From Sternotherus odoratus (Eukaryota; Chordata; Testudines; Kinosternidae), in the NCBI GenBank assembly GCA_032164245.1, contig JAVMKO010000003.1, positions 12,968,651 through 13,032,650 of the forward strand: a DNA stretch of 64,000 nucleotides, given 5' to 3'. Shown here piece after piece: positions 43,906 through 55,588 of this stretch (its first letter is position 1; each line of letters starts with the position of its first letter). The translations under genes were made by a program, and so were the position numbers. Under the pieces are notes generated by a model. That model was not told the origin of the DNA. It made no database searches and saw only the letters and a program-made list of their open reading frames with translations.

Positions 43906-46077
43906 ATGAGAAAATGATGATCAGTCTGAAAAAAAAATGGTCATAGCATACTAGCTGCCTTACCATTGTGAAGAGTATGTGCCGCTTTCTATGTAGTTCC
44001 CTTATTTATTTGGGTTCTCTGTTTAAAGATGACAAACTCAAAAGTGTGACTCATCCGTTGGGCTGAACCAGGACAATTACTGCTGCATTTTATAGCACAC
44101 AAGAGGCACATCTTTTTCTACTATATTTAATGATATAGGTCTTATTTAAAAACAAAAATATTTACACAGTAAATTTCCAGACCATTTAGATTTTTAGGAT
44201 GGGATTTTCAGAAGTGCTTGGTTTTACCTTACCTCTATGGCCTCTGAAATCAACAGAGGCCTATAGAGATAGGCTAATGCTGGGGGCTTTTGAAAACCCT
44301 ACCCTTACATACTGTAGTTAATACTTTAAATTGGGCACTGTGCAGTGCAGAACACACTTATATTCTCACACCTTTCTGTGCCCAAGAAAGAAGCAGCTGC
44401 TTTTTCTTATGCTGGCTGAAGTTTCCAGACACTGTGGAGAACACAGATGTTAACTTCACTTTATTGTAATATGGACAGTGGGTCACTATGATTTTGACCT
44501 CAAGCTATCAACTCATTTCATGTTGTCCGTAAGTCATGCTCCACTCATGATTGTTCTGTGAACATTTCCCTGGTCGGATGGTCACTTGGGGTTTGAATGA
44601 CCCCTGAAGTCAATGGGAATCTATTGATTTCAGTGGGCTTTGGATGCAATAAGCAGTCTAGTTGGAAGTACCTTCTTTAACAAAGGGCTAGGTTCGGCTA
44701 TCAGTCATATCCGAATAAGAGCAAAACTTGGCCCAGAATAACCAAGGCAAGATACTTTCCTCCAGCAGATTCTCAAGTGTTGTTTTTTTCCTCTTTCAGT
44801 CTTAAGTGAGCTGGACAATACTTCCCATATACCACTGAATTATACATACACTTTCTAACGAGTAAAATGGGATTTCCACCACCTACTTGAGAGGTTACAA
44901 AACCTCAAACCTCAACAAATAAAACAATGAACCAAGGAGTGCACGCATTTGGTTCTCATGCAATATATTAATGAATGCTTCTACCACACTAGACTACCCA
45001 AACTTCCTTTGCCTAGTGCAAAAATTATGTCCTGAGAAGCTTTTAAATATGAGCTCTAATGGCTATTTTATTGTGTCTCTCCTCCCCTGTTAACAAATTA
45101 ACCATGTTTTTAGATCTGTCATCTTTCCTGATATAGGTTGTGCTTCATTGAGTGAGCTGCATAATAAGCAGCTATTGCATCTTTTTCTATTTGGAGCAGG
45201 GACTGAGTTAGGGAAAAAGAGGAGAGCTGATATAACAACTGCATAGCATTTAATTGGTTTTTATATATAATAATAATATATAGCAATAAAACTGCTTCAA
45301 GAAAGTTCACATTTGTTGTAGGGGTAAGGCTGTCCTCAAGGAACTTTTAAAATGTCACATCAATGCCATTGAGTATTTTTAATCTACTTATTAACCATAA
45401 GCAAAGAGGTTTTCAAAGAGAAATTCCCTGCAACTGCAATGGTATTATTGTGCTACATTTGCGTTCTAAATGCCAACAAGAAACAATCAGGGCAGGGAGC
45501 AGTACTTGTAACATCTAATTTATATTCTGCAGGAATCTAGAACAATTAGGCCCAGTGTGCAACATTACTTATTCATCACCATCTGGATCTTATATCTTTA
45601 TAAACCCTGCTCTGGTTTATGTTTGTTTGGCAGAAATGGCAAGTTTAGCAGTTAAGTCCTGCATTATGCTGCAGGAAATAAATATTTAATAGTATCCTGG
45701 CATAATGCAGCCTAGTTGTTTGGGAGGAACATGTGCAGTCGGAGAAGATATGTGAATTCAATACAAAGCATAATAAAAGAGAGCATGTTCTTCTGAAAGA
45801 AAGGCTTTGGGGAAATAAACCAATAGTGACATTTTTCTCCCAGTGTATTAATATAAAGCTATTGGACTGATTCCTTAAGCCAAAGAATGAGCCACATACC
45901 AACAACTTGGAACACTGAGTCTGATTCTGTGAGGTATCAAGCAAGCATCTTCTTTTGCTCTTGACGGCGATGTTAAGGCGCACAGTTCCAGTGCTGGCTA
46001 GGAATCTTATGACACTTTTCATTGGAAAATGTGGATTCATGGAAATCAAGAGCAGTCTTGAGGAAAGGGAGGCTTTG
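43906..46077. other. Unassigned AT-rich DNA with small foldbacks
   Basis: Two small foldbacks are visible. One is ctctatggcctctg/cagaggcctatagag at 44233-44268 inside a larger imperfect palindrome (44200-44304). The other is a gaagtcaatggga/tgatttcagtggg pair near 44600-44640. Otherwise nothing is recognised. Confidence 0.4.
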
Positions 46078-46356
46078 ATGAATTTCCCATTTTGAAAATA
46101 GTTTTTAAATGGTCAGAACACTCATTTTTAACATTTTCAGTGTTTTCTAGGTTGAAATTTTCTTGAAACAAAGTCAAATATCATTGATAGTTAAAAGAAA
46201 GAAATTAAAAGGTTGAAATTGAAACAGTTTTGATTGACCTGCTCTAATTTTTTTTTCAGATTTTTCGTTCACAGAAAATTGAGATTTCAGCTTTTTGTTG
46301 AGAATTGGAACATGAACAATTCTCAAAATATTAAAAATGCATCCTTATGGGACAGA
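46078..46356. mobile_element. AT-rich DNA-transposon fragment
   Basis: gaatttcccattttgaaaat, repeating ttgaaa/tttcaa phrases and ccagctc near the right end resemble the 6.5-7.3 kb family. Highly diverged. Confidence 0.4.
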
Positions 46357-47028
46357 AAAACCAGCTCACCTCAGCTCCAGACAGGACTTTTCTGGATTAG
46401 GACTATGCAGGGACATTAATTCTAATGAGCATTCTGTGCAAAAGAATTAGGTTCTCCTACTGCATGCCATGTTGGGCTGTAATTTTGTTAGATCTCATGA
46501 GTTAGGCAGCTTCAGGCCTGCCCTTGCCCTGGCTAGGAGACCTCCAAAAAGTAACACAAAATGGTCTTGCACACAATGATGCTGGTGATTCAGTGTCACT
46601 CTCCTCTGTCAGAACTGAATCAGTGCTCCAGCTCACTTCTAAAGACTATTCCTCTTAGAGGTGCCTTCTTTCTAATTAGATGTAAGCCTGAGACCCTCAT
46701 TTCTTCTACAAAGCTGAGCTAGAAATGCTAGAACTGTATGACAACGTGCAGCCACTAGCTGGTGCAATATATAACATACTTTACCTGACCTGGTAACAGC
46801 CATACTTGGCAGTGCATTAAAATGTCTTAGAGAGAACACATCTCTTGTGTCTCTCTCCGTGGTCAAACTTCTGTAGCCAGTCCAAATATGGTGCAGAAAC
46901 CTGGCCTGCTAGCAGCAGCCCTGCAACATACCATGTTCATGGAGTGCATGACAAAAACAATATGGGAGAGTCCAAGGCTCACCTACCAACACTATTCTGC
47001 CCTGCCAGCTGCAGCCATAACCTGTGAC
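46357..47028. other. Unassigned intergenic DNA
   Basis: No recognised element. Confidence 0.35.
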
Positions 47029-47350
47029 TACATAAGAACGGCCATGCTGGGCCAGACCAAAGGTTCATCTAGCCCAGTATTCTGCCTTCCAGCAATGGTC
47101 AATGCCAGGTGTCCCAGAGGGAATGAACAGAATAGGTAATCATCAAGTGATCCATCCCCTGTCATCCATTCCTAACTTCTGACAAACAGAGGTGGAGACA
47201 CCTGCCCATCCTGGCTCATAGCCATTGATGGACCTAACCTCCATGAACTTAGTTCTTTTTTGAACCCTGTTATCGTCTTGGATTTCACAAGCAGTTCAGG
47301 CGCCTTATTAAGATCTCTTATTTTAAGTTTACTAACCAATTCCCTTCTCT
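47029..47350 (-). mobile_element. L3-like LINE 3' end
   Basis: cataagaacggccatgctgg, gccagaccaaaggttcatct, aatgccaggtgtcccagagg and ctagttctttttt-like text are the reverse complement of the L3-like 3' region at 28850-29061 and beyond. It is 5'-truncated. Confidence 0.87.
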
Positions 47351-48035
47351 TTTCCCAGAAGGGAAAGCTTGATGCCACCCTTAAAAAAAAAACAGAAATA
47401 AAATAACAGTCCCTAAAGAATGTAACCTACAATGAGAGGAATGGTAATGGTTGGTCTGACTGGTTTGGTCAGTCCACTTAGAGCTTAATCAGGTTTGCAT
47501 TGCTATATGTATTGTGTGGATCCAATCCCTGCTGATTTATCATGATCCTTTAGAGTGACAGTCCGGCCTGCCCTAACAATGCAATCTACCACTGAGTTTA
47601 CTCTGAGCGACAGCTATCCAGCACTAACACCATGAATCAAAACTGGGGATGCCGAGAGGGGATTTCCCCTCTCCCCATTCTTTCTCGGACAAACAAACCT
47701 CTCAGAACTTTTCCCTCAGATGCATGTATATCAATACAGATTATGTCAAAAAGAATAAAAATGAAGACAGTGCCAGTCAGTCCCTGCAGCCCAAAGAACA
47801 TATATCCTCTACTGGCAGGTACGTGATCCATTCCCCTTCTCACTTTACCTCATTAGTGTGCAGGGTTCATTGTGGTATTATTTTTAAGGAGTTCTTCAGA
47901 ACAAGCAGTGTTCTGCAAAATGCTTCTGTTCAGTTGCATGTGCTGGAAGTACGGAAGCAAAGCTAGCTGAGGATGGGCGTTCAGTGGGAGCAGGGGATCT
48001 CAAGCATTTCCAATTTCTGTTTCTGGTTGGGAGCT
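47351..48035. other. Unassigned intergenic DNA
   Basis: No recognised element. Confidence 0.35.
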
Positions 48036-48480
48036 TGGAATTGCCACTCTGGATCAGACTCATTCTCCATTTAGTCCGGTATCCAATAGTGGTCAGTACT
48101 AGCTGCTTCAGAAGAAGATGCATGACACCCTGAAGATATGGGGTAACCTGCCCCCAGGAAGGTTTCATCCTAACCCCAAGTACCTAGATTAGTTTAAACT
48201 CTGGAAGCAAGAAGTTTTTTTTTAGTCCTAACTATAATACTGGATATTTTTGGTATCTCCAGAAACATCCAGTCCCTCTCCAAATCTTGCTAAGACCCTG
48301 ACCTCAATGACATTTGCAGTAATGAGATCCAGTCTCATTATGCATTGAGTTGCAAAGTATTTCCTTTCATCCCTTCTGCTTTTGCCACCTTTCAGTTTCA
48401 TTGAACATTTCTTTGTTCTTGTGTATGAGACTAGCAGAACAAAGGCTTCCACTCTCTCAACCACTCAATGTTTTATATAT
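48036..48480 (-). mobile_element. L3-like LINE 3' end, second subfamily
   Basis: tggaattgccactctggatc, agtccggtatccaatagtgg, ctagctgcttcagaagaag and the later agtctcattatgcattgagt with tttcctttcatcccttctg fit the reverse of an older L3-like 3' region. Confidence 0.7.
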
Positions 48481-48717
48481 TTGAAATCTATCAAGGAGTT
48501 TATAGAGCACACATCAGTGCAGTATCTATGTGCTGCCAAGTATTAAAAAAACTCCCTCTTTCCTACACTGTAGGTGAATAGCTTGAGTCTAATGTTTAAT
48601 TGGCTTTTTCATTTGTGTGCTGTGTATTGAAGAACCTACTGAGGGACAGCTATGCCAGAGAAATGGGAGATAAGGTTGAAATCACTTAAGTACTGTTCAA
48701 AAGGAAATCAAAGGAAA

Positions 48718-48840
48718 GAATGACCTTGTGGACTTAGGATACCTGAGTTCAACCCCATCATACTAACATAAACTTGGGCAAGTCACTTAATTTCTGTGTA
48801 TCTCAGTTCCCCCATCTGTAAAATGGATGTAAGAGAATTT
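48718..48840 (+). mobile_element. MIR SINE fragment
   Basis: acttaggatacctgagttca, then the core aacttgggcaagtcacttaa and ctcagttcccccatctgtaa with aatggatgtaagag. The core is very well preserved for a MIR. Confidence 0.88.
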
Positions 48841-48845
48841 CACAC

Positions 48846-50422
48846 TGTAGCAGTCCCTTGCTCTCAAGTGATCAGGGAGGCCTCTCTGCCTCACGACTGC
48901 AGGCACTGCTGGCCGGGGCCGGGTAACAAGCATATTATAGCCCTAAACCTCCTGGCTGGGGCAAACAGCAATAACTAGTGTGGGGGTCTGGCCCTCTGGG
49001 TTGGGCGGAGCAAGAAGCAGTCTTTAGCCCTGTATGAGTGTCACCCCCCTTCTCTGAAACCTGGGTACAGAGAAGGGGACTCTTTTATTGCCAGACCAAC
49101 TAACTTCAGCTGCTTCCCAGCTTAAGTTAATTCTCTACACCCCCAGATCCCACACACTCTATCAGCTGAGGAATTGGGGTTACCCAAGCTGCCACCATCT
49201 AAGTAAATCTCCAAGGCCCTGGAGTGGGGTACCCAGACTCCCCCCTAACTCCGTCCCCCTCCCTGAGAGCCGGACACTCAGAGGCTGTTTCCCCTCCCCC
49301 TTCTCGCCTGAAGATAGAGAGAAAGACAGACTCCGCTCTTCAGCTCATACACTGAGCTGTCCTGATACCTACTCCCCTCCCTCCCTCTCTTCCCAGTCTG
49401 GAAGCAGAGAGTACCTTAAGGGAAATAAACCAAACGCTTTTGAACTAAAAAGATTTAATAAAGAAAAGAGCAAACATACAATTAAAACACTACACAGGTA
49501 CAGAATCTTTAACTTTGATCTTCTTGCATACCAAACTTTTCACCCGCTGTGCTAACTACACAGATAGAGACACCAAGATCAAATGCAAAGCTTTTATGCA
49601 GGACAATTCTTACTCACGATTTTAGCCAGTTAGGAAGATATATAGGGAAGGGATGAGGTGGGAGGGTCCATAGCGGGACCAGAGTTCTTAGTCAGTTTAC
49701 AGCCCAAACCAAACTAAACTTTACTTCCTGGTCTCTGTGTATCTAGCCAGACTGCTCTGACGACACTGCCTTCTCAGGTAACATTAGCCCCACCCAGGCA
49801 AGGCAACACTCTACACTTATGACAAGCCCTAAGCCTCCAGGCAAGTAAACAGTGTGTAGGAGCAGGTCTTCTGGCCTCAGGTGAGTAGGCAGCCAGCCCC
49901 CAGATGTGGGAGGGGAGCTGGCACGGCGAAGAGGGACACAGGCCCACCCTACTCCACCAGGTCCCAGCTCAGGGCCCTAACAGTGGAAGGTGGTCCTGCC
50001 CCTGGGTCACCTGAGAAACACAAAACACTGCCTTGCTTCCCGACAGCGCAACCAGACTAAAGTCTGGTTTCCTTCAGCAACTTCCTACCTCCTCAGACGG
50101 TGTTGCTCCATTGGGATTGGGCTCTGTCTCACTGTTTTGTAGTCGGGCACCATCCTCTCTGGTAACTCCACAGGACCTTCTGCCTCCTCAGTCAGCAGGA
50201 CACTGCTCTGCTCTGCTGCTGCTCTGTGATCTTGCAGCGGGCATGAGTTCCTGGAAGAGCCATCTTCCCCCTCCCCTGATCCAGCCCCAACTGAGCTATT
50301 GGTATCTCCTTTTATACTTCCTGTTCCAACCCATACTTCTGGCAAAAGGGGCAGGGCAGGTTTCGCTCCACCCACCTGGGGCGTGTAGTGGTCCCTCACT
50401 CTGACCACTCCACATCACTACA
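48846..50422 (-). mobile_element. LTR hosting a second LTR
   Basis: TGTAGCAGTCCC opens on the plus strand and acatcactaca closes. A minus-strand TATA (aagtataaaagg near 50310) sets orientation. It is interrupted at 49031-49824 by another LTR with a perfect TSD; sequence on both sides (agcagtctttagccc and taagcctccagg) joins after excision. Its own flanks (cacac / cacct) match only partly, so outer borders are provisional. Confidence 0.65.
49031..49824 (-). mobile_element. Solo LTR with perfect 5-bp TSD, nested
   Basis: TGTATGAGTG opens and acttatgaca closes, flanked by AGCCC at 49026-49030 and 49825-49829. The end cttatgaca is shared with the LTR at 3902-4639, as is a gatttaataaagaaaag-like stretch, suggesting related families. 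Minus orientation is a guess from a reversed TATA-like cttttatgcag near 49590. Confidence 0.82.
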
Positions 50423-50463
50423 CACCTAAGTGGCAGTTTGTCTCATCTATTTAGAATGTATGC

Positions 50464-51207
50464 TAGAGTTGCCAACCTTCCCACTTTCGCCAGGAGTCTC
50501 CCCGAATTACAGCCTATCTCCCGAAGCCAAACCAGGAGTTTTTGGATGTTGAAAAAATCTGGTGGGGCAGCAGGGCTAAGGCAGGCTCCTTGCCTGTCCT
50601 GGCCCTGCACCACTCCCAGAAGTGGCTGGCACGTCCCTGCAGCTACGGGGAGGTAAGGGGTCTCCGCATGCTGCCCCGCCCCAAGAGCTGACTCCACAGC
50701 TCCCATTGGCCAAAAACTGCAGCCAATGGAAACTGCGGGGGCAGTGCTTGAAGGCGTTGGTAGCATTTGAAGCTCCCTAGGGGACTCAGGGATGTGTCAG
50801 CCGCTTCTGGGAGCGGTGCGGGGCCACGGAAGGCACCCCAACCTCCTACCCCAACCCAGAGCCCCCTCCTGGACCTAAACTCCCCCCCAGAGCCCACACC
50901 ATTCTCCCCCTTCCACACCCCAATGACCTGCCCCAACTCTGAGCCCCTTCAGCACCCAAACTCCCTGCCCCAGGCTCAGCTCCCTTCCACACTCGGAACC
51001 CCTTGACCCCACACCCCAGCCCAGAAACCACACCCCTTCCTGCACCCCAACTCCTTGCCCCAGTCCAGTGATAGTGAGTGAAGGTGAGAGAAAGTTAGTG
51101 GGGGGTAGGAGGGATGGAGTGAGTGGGGTGGGGCCTCGGAGACGGGGTGGGGAAGGAGGCAGGGCAAGGATGTTTGGGTTTGTGTAATTACACAGTTGGC
51201 AACCCTA
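50464..51207. mobile_element. hAT-like element
   Basis: The inverted ends are tagagttgccaacc and cagttggcaaccctaa (reverse TTAGGGTTGCCAACTG). The interior has gctcccattggcc and a long C-rich right half with ccccaactc phrases, resembling the 38.9-kb family. Flanks atgtatgc and atggcatgc are similar but not clean. Confidence 0.65.
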
Positions 51208-52293
51208 ATGGCATGCTCTTCGGAGTAGTGATTGTGTCTGTAAAGTACCTACCACCCTGGAGCCATGATTTCATTTGTGGTCTTTACGTGTTACTGTAAA
51301 GACACCCCTTTATCATAACACGGTCCAGGAGGGGAAAAGAATGTCACATTTTTCACTGAGGTACTGAAATTTTATGGCCAGAGGAAGAGCAGGAACATTC
51401 AGCTGCCTTCAGAATCAAGTGTCCTGCACTTATGATTAATAATATTTTAATATCTACATACAGTAGCCCCCAGGGCCTTAGAATGATGGATGGGCTGTGG
51501 TTAGAGAACAACAATATCCAACCTCCCCTGGGGGTGCAGGATCAGGCTCTAAATCAGTGGTCTTGTTGAGTCAAAGTTTCTAAGCATGATGTGGTTTTCC
51601 TCCTCTCTAGTGTTTTGTCTGCCTCTCCTAAAATTAAAATACAAAAGGATACTGGAAGGCAGCAGATACTGACACCTACATCGCTACTGGGGGAGGATTT
51701 TTTTAAAGGGATTTAAGCACCTAAAAGATGCAGATAAAATGCTTTGAAAAATCCTAGAGGCACCTAAATTACTGGATTTTATTACTTAGCCCTGCCTTGA
51801 GTGCAGGGAACTGGGCTGGATTTATTGAGGTCCCTTCCAGTCTAACACTCCTATGAGTCTATAAATACCTCTACAGATCTGTCCAAGGCCCTATAAATAT
51901 GAAGGACAGGCAAACTGGATGAATAGATCACTTAAAAGCCTTGATGATTAGAAGGACTGGCATACCTGTATGTGTAACTTGGCACATAGTCACTCTACAA
52001 ATGTAGAGGAGGATGGATTCTAACTTAAAAGAACATAATGTCCTGTGTAAAGATACAATAGTAATAACAATAATAGTGGTGCTCTTTTTTGATTCGCTGC
52101 TAATTTGGCATCTGGCCCTTGTAACAAATTCTCCCTAATGTCAGAGTGACACATTTCATCCCACTCCAGAGAGTTCTTTAATTCAGATTGTTTCTCTTCC
52201 CCCTCTCCTTATAGACCCGCCATGTTGATGACCAAAATGGGTTCTCTAATCGGAGGGAGCAGGGTATCACTCAGAAAAATGAGACAGATATTA
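51208..52293. other. Unassigned intergenic DNA
   Basis: No confident element; gaggtcccttccagtctaac near 51829 is a short CR1-like tail. Confidence 0.4.
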
Positions 52294-52572
52294 GACCAAG
52301 ATCTACGTGCTGCATTGACACTGCTGTACCGATGCAGCTGCGCTGCTGGAGCGCGTCTGGGGAAGACGTTGTGTGCCGACGGGAGAACGCTCTCCCATCG
52401 GGATAATTACTCCATCTCCACGAGAGGCAGAAGCTATGGCAGCGGGAGATGCTCTCCCACCGACATAGCCCGGTGTGGACAGTGCTTTAAGTCGATGTTA
52501 CTTCCGTTGCTCAGGGAAGTGTCTTTTTCACATGTGAATTACTTCGACTTAAGCGGTAGCGTAGATCGGCCC
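52294..52572. mobile_element. MITE related to the 41.7-kb family
   Basis: The left end accaagatctacgtgctgc faces gcggtagcgtagatcggcc. Inner blocks cgacgggagaacgctctccc, gataattactccatctccac and gctctcccaccgacatagc are typical of a turtle MITE family. It abuts the next MITE at 52573. Confidence 0.7.
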
Positions 52573-52575
52573 TCA

Positions 52576-52906
52576 GGCTATGTCTGTTCTTGGAGTTAGG
52601 GGTTTTGAGTCCCAGCTCATGCAGACATACTCTCTCTAACTCTCATCCAGCTAGTGCACTGAAAATAGTAGTGAGGCCACTGGAGCACAGGCAGCAGCAA
52701 GAGGCAGCACGGGCTAGCCACCTTGAGTACCATCCTGCCAGGACTCCATAGACACATAATTGGGCTCACTAGCTCATGCCACTGCTCACTGCCACCTGTG
52801 CTCCTGCAGCATCAGTATTTGTATTGAACTAGCTTGCTGAGAGCTGATGTGAGTATGTTTGTGTGAGCTGGGAATCACACCCTTAGCTGCAAGTGTAGAT
52901 GTAGCC
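52576..52906. mobile_element. Harbinger-like MITE, TCA TSD
   Basis: The ends ggctatgtctgttcttgg and tgtagatgtagcc are flanked by TCA at 52573-52575 and 52907-52909. The interior has tgagtaccatcctgccagga and cactgccacctgtgctcctg. No coding capacity. Confidence 0.78.
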
Positions 52907-52909
52907 TCA

Positions 52910-53260
52910 GTCGATCTCCCATGTGCAAAATATTGTAGTGAAAATACAAGCAAAGTTTAGGAAGGTAGAATATAATTATCTCCATTGGAATTTGAGCAGG
53001 AAATAGGGGTGGGCACCCCTGTTCTTTTGAAGAGAGCCAGGGAACCCTTTTTGTATGTTATGCAGCACTTGGTCAAACTTGCCGGGCTCATTCTTACTGA
53101 AAATTCATGAGACTAATATATAAATAGTCTGTATTTGCACAGATCAAATATAGCTCTTTTCATACAAATCTCCATGAAACTGCATCACCCTTCTTATTTA
53201 TGTCAATTACCTAAAATTTTACTGAAGAGAGTAGTACTCACTAACAAAAACTGTATTTAG
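52910..53260. other. Unassigned AT-rich DNA
   Basis: No recognised element. Confidence 0.35.
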
Positions 53261-53264
53261 AGAG

Positions 53265-53760
53265 TGTAGCAGGGTGCTGGCCAGGAGTGCCTGAGCCAGC
53301 CCTGCTGGCCCTTTAAGAGGGAGAAAACCTCTGAAAGCCTCCCGTTGCAGGGAAGGCTAATCAGCCACTTGGGCTGCAGAGGGCTCAGGGTTATGTGCTG
53401 CACCTGGCAGCCTCTCCAGGGGATAAAAGCCTGCCGGGGAGGAAGTCCAGGGTGGTGGTGTGGTAGAGTGAGAGAGAAGGAGAAGGAGAAGGAGAAGGAG
53501 AAGGAGAAGGAGAAGGAGAAGGAGAAGGAGAAGGCTTCAGAGACATAGAGCAGGGAAGTAGAGCTGATGCTAGGAGCCTGAAGAGCTGACTGCTTCCTGA
53601 GACCAGTCAGGTTGAGGGCTGGGGCTCAGCTAAACTGTGTAGAGCTGTATATAGTAGGTGGTGGGGTTTGCACTGGGCTGCACTGTGAATAAAGAGCACT
53701 GTGGGTCACAGAAGAGTCTCCTGCCTGTTTGTGACGTGGGGGAAGAGCGGAGCTCCTACA
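53265..53760 (+). mobile_element. Solo LTR with 4-bp TSD and GAGAAG array
   Basis: TGTAGCAGGGTGC opens and gagctcctaca closes, with AGAG at 53261-53264 and 53761-53764 (extendable to AGAGAG). It has a TATA-like ggggataaaagcc (about 53420) and a polyadenylation region gtgaataaagagcactg (about 53686). It is the same family as 20326-20722 in the other orientation. An expanded hexamer array lies at 53474-53534, where the sister copy has only gagagaaagag-type text. Confidence 0.92.
53474..53534. repeat. (GAGAAG)n microsatellite
   Basis: About ten near-perfect hexamers (gagaag). The Glu-Lys frame through it (53345-53548) is an artefact. Confidence 0.95.
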
Positions 53761-53969
53761 AGAGAGACAATGGAACATATAAGGTTTGGGAATAATGCTT
53801 AGTTTGCTTATAGTACTTTTCATCCATAGTCTCAGAGCTTTACAAAGGACTATGTATAAAAATAGGCAAAATTTGAAAAGGAAAAGTATTCAGAACTCAA
53901 TAAAAAATTAATGTAAGACTCAATTGCATGAGGGAATTGCTGCTAAGGGAAATGCTAACAAATGCCTTA

Positions 53970-54256
53970 GGGTATGTCTTCACTACTCGGCGGGTAGTGA
54001 TCAATCTATTGGCGATCGATTTATCATGTCTCATCGAGATACAATAAATCGATTGTCAAAGGCACTCCCGTCGACTCCACAACTCCAGCTCGCCAAACGG
54101 CACAAGCTGGAGTCGACGGGGGAGCGCACAGCTGACCGCTGCCACCGGGAGGAGGGCAGATAAGTTGGCCTAAGCTGCGCTGACTTCAGTTACATTATTC
54201 ATGTAGCTGAAGTTGCTTATCTTCAGTCAAACCCTCCCCCTAGTGTAGACCAGGCC
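53970..54256. mobile_element. PIF/Harbinger-like MITE, TTA TSD
   Basis: The ends gggtatgtcttcactac and ctagtgtagaccaggcc are flanked by TTA at 53967-53969 and 54257-54259. Inside are paired gatcgatttatcatg/caataaatcgatt and ctggagtcgacggg blocks, as in the 14.2-kb and 1.7-kb copies (here inverted). It is the longest of the three. Confidence 0.87.
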
Positions 54257-54259
54257 TTA

Positions 54260-54593
54260 GTAATTTCAGGACAGCCAACACTGCTATAATGTCTTGCAAG
54301 TTAAACAAGGACAAGCTGGGCCAATGCCTGGATAAGAGACCTCAGAGAGCAGTAGGTGCTGCAGGAAGTTGTGTTGATACTGTGCCATCTGGCCCTTTCC
54401 TGTGTGATGGCCTGATCCAGCAAAGTACTTAAGTAAAGGAGGAGAGGGGGTTGGGTTTGGGGGTTTTTTTGCCTGTCTCAGCTGCTATTGGCTAGGCTGT
54501 GGTCAGGGGAGTCAACTATCTCTTTTGCCCTCCCTCTGATGAATGCAACACCCTTGAATTGCAACAGCAGCTATTCTGCCACTTTGGCCTATT
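54260..54593. other. Unassigned intergenic DNA
   Basis: tactgtgccatctggccctt and gatggcctgatccag near 54380-54420 hint at an old LINE tail; nothing firmer. Confidence 0.3.
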
Positions 54594-55079
54594 AGGGCTC
54601 TACCAAATTCCCAGTCCATTTTGGTCAATTTCACGGTCCTAGGATTTTAAAAATGGTAAATTTCATGATTTCAGCTAATTAAATCTGAAATTTCACAGTG
54701 TTGTAATTGTAGGGGTCCTGACCAAAAAGGTGTTGTGAGGGAGTCACAAGGTTACTGTAGGGGGGGTTGTGGTATTGCTACCCTTACTTCTGTGCTGCTA
54801 CTGGCATCCGGCCAACAGCCGCCACTCTCCGGCCACTGAGCTCTGAAGCAGCGCAGAAGTACGGGTGGCAATACCTCGACCACCCTTAAAATAACCTTGC
54901 AACACCCCTGCAACTGCCTTTTGGGTCAGGACCCCCAATCTGGGAAATGCTGGTCTCCCCTGGAAAATCCTGTATAGTAGAGGGTAAAAGCACACAAAAG
55001 ACCAGATTTCATGGAGGGAGACCAGATTTCACGGTCCGCGAAGTGTTTTTCATGGCCATTAATTTGGCAGGACCCTACC
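54594..55079. mobile_element. hAT-like element
   Basis: The ends tagggctctaccaaattc and taatttggcaggaccctac are inverted. ggtcaatttcacggtcctag, atttcatgatttcagct and gaaatttcacagtgttgta are phrases of a common turtle hAT. The core (54780-54900) has atctgggaaatgctgg and ctctccggccactg. The 8-bp target duplication is not clear. Confidence 0.72.
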
Positions 55080-55394
55080 GATAATGGAGGTATGGTTTAA
55101 ACTGTAATTCAAAGATTTTGGTGGGTCTGACCAATGACTAGTTTTGGGACTCGGAGGGATTTTTCCCTTGGCGCAGATTGATAAAAGGTCTAGTATCTTT
55201 TACCACCTTCCTTGCACTACCCTGGAAGCCTGATTTTTAGGTTAATAAGAAGTAAGGACAGGATTTGAGAGTTGTAAGTTTATAAGCTTATAAGAGTTTA
55301 TAGTTTTGTTGTACCTTGTGGCCAGTGACAGGGTCAGAGGAGTCAGCTCCCAGGAACAAACATTAGATCCAAGAGATAACTGGTGGACTCATCC
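55080..55394. other. Unassigned intergenic DNA
   Basis: No recognised element. Confidence 0.35.
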
Positions 55395-55588
55395 GACTTC
55401 ATCGGATGCAAGCAGTGGAAGTGTCCGGGGGCAGGTATGCTTGCACACACTTCCACTGCTTGCATCCGACGAAGTGGGTATTAGGCCACGAAAGCTTATG
55501 CTTCAATACTTTAGCTAGTCTTTAAGGTGCCACAGGACTCTTTGTTACCTCTGCTATTCCAGACTAACATGGCTACCTCTCTGATTCT
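55395..55588 (+). mobile_element. Foldback PLE-like insert
   Basis: ttcatcggatgcaagcagtg with gaagtgtccgggggcagg faces acacttccactgcttgcat, then ccgacgaagtgggtattagg and the tail ttagctagtctttaaggtgc to acctctctgattct. This is the same family as at 9369, 9998 and 33328. The fold point differs from the 9.4-kb copy, so each was formed independently. No target duplication was resolved. Confidence 0.78.

Noticed and set aside
53345..53548. Glu-Lys repeat protein
   Set aside because: Frame through a microsatellite inside a solo LTR.
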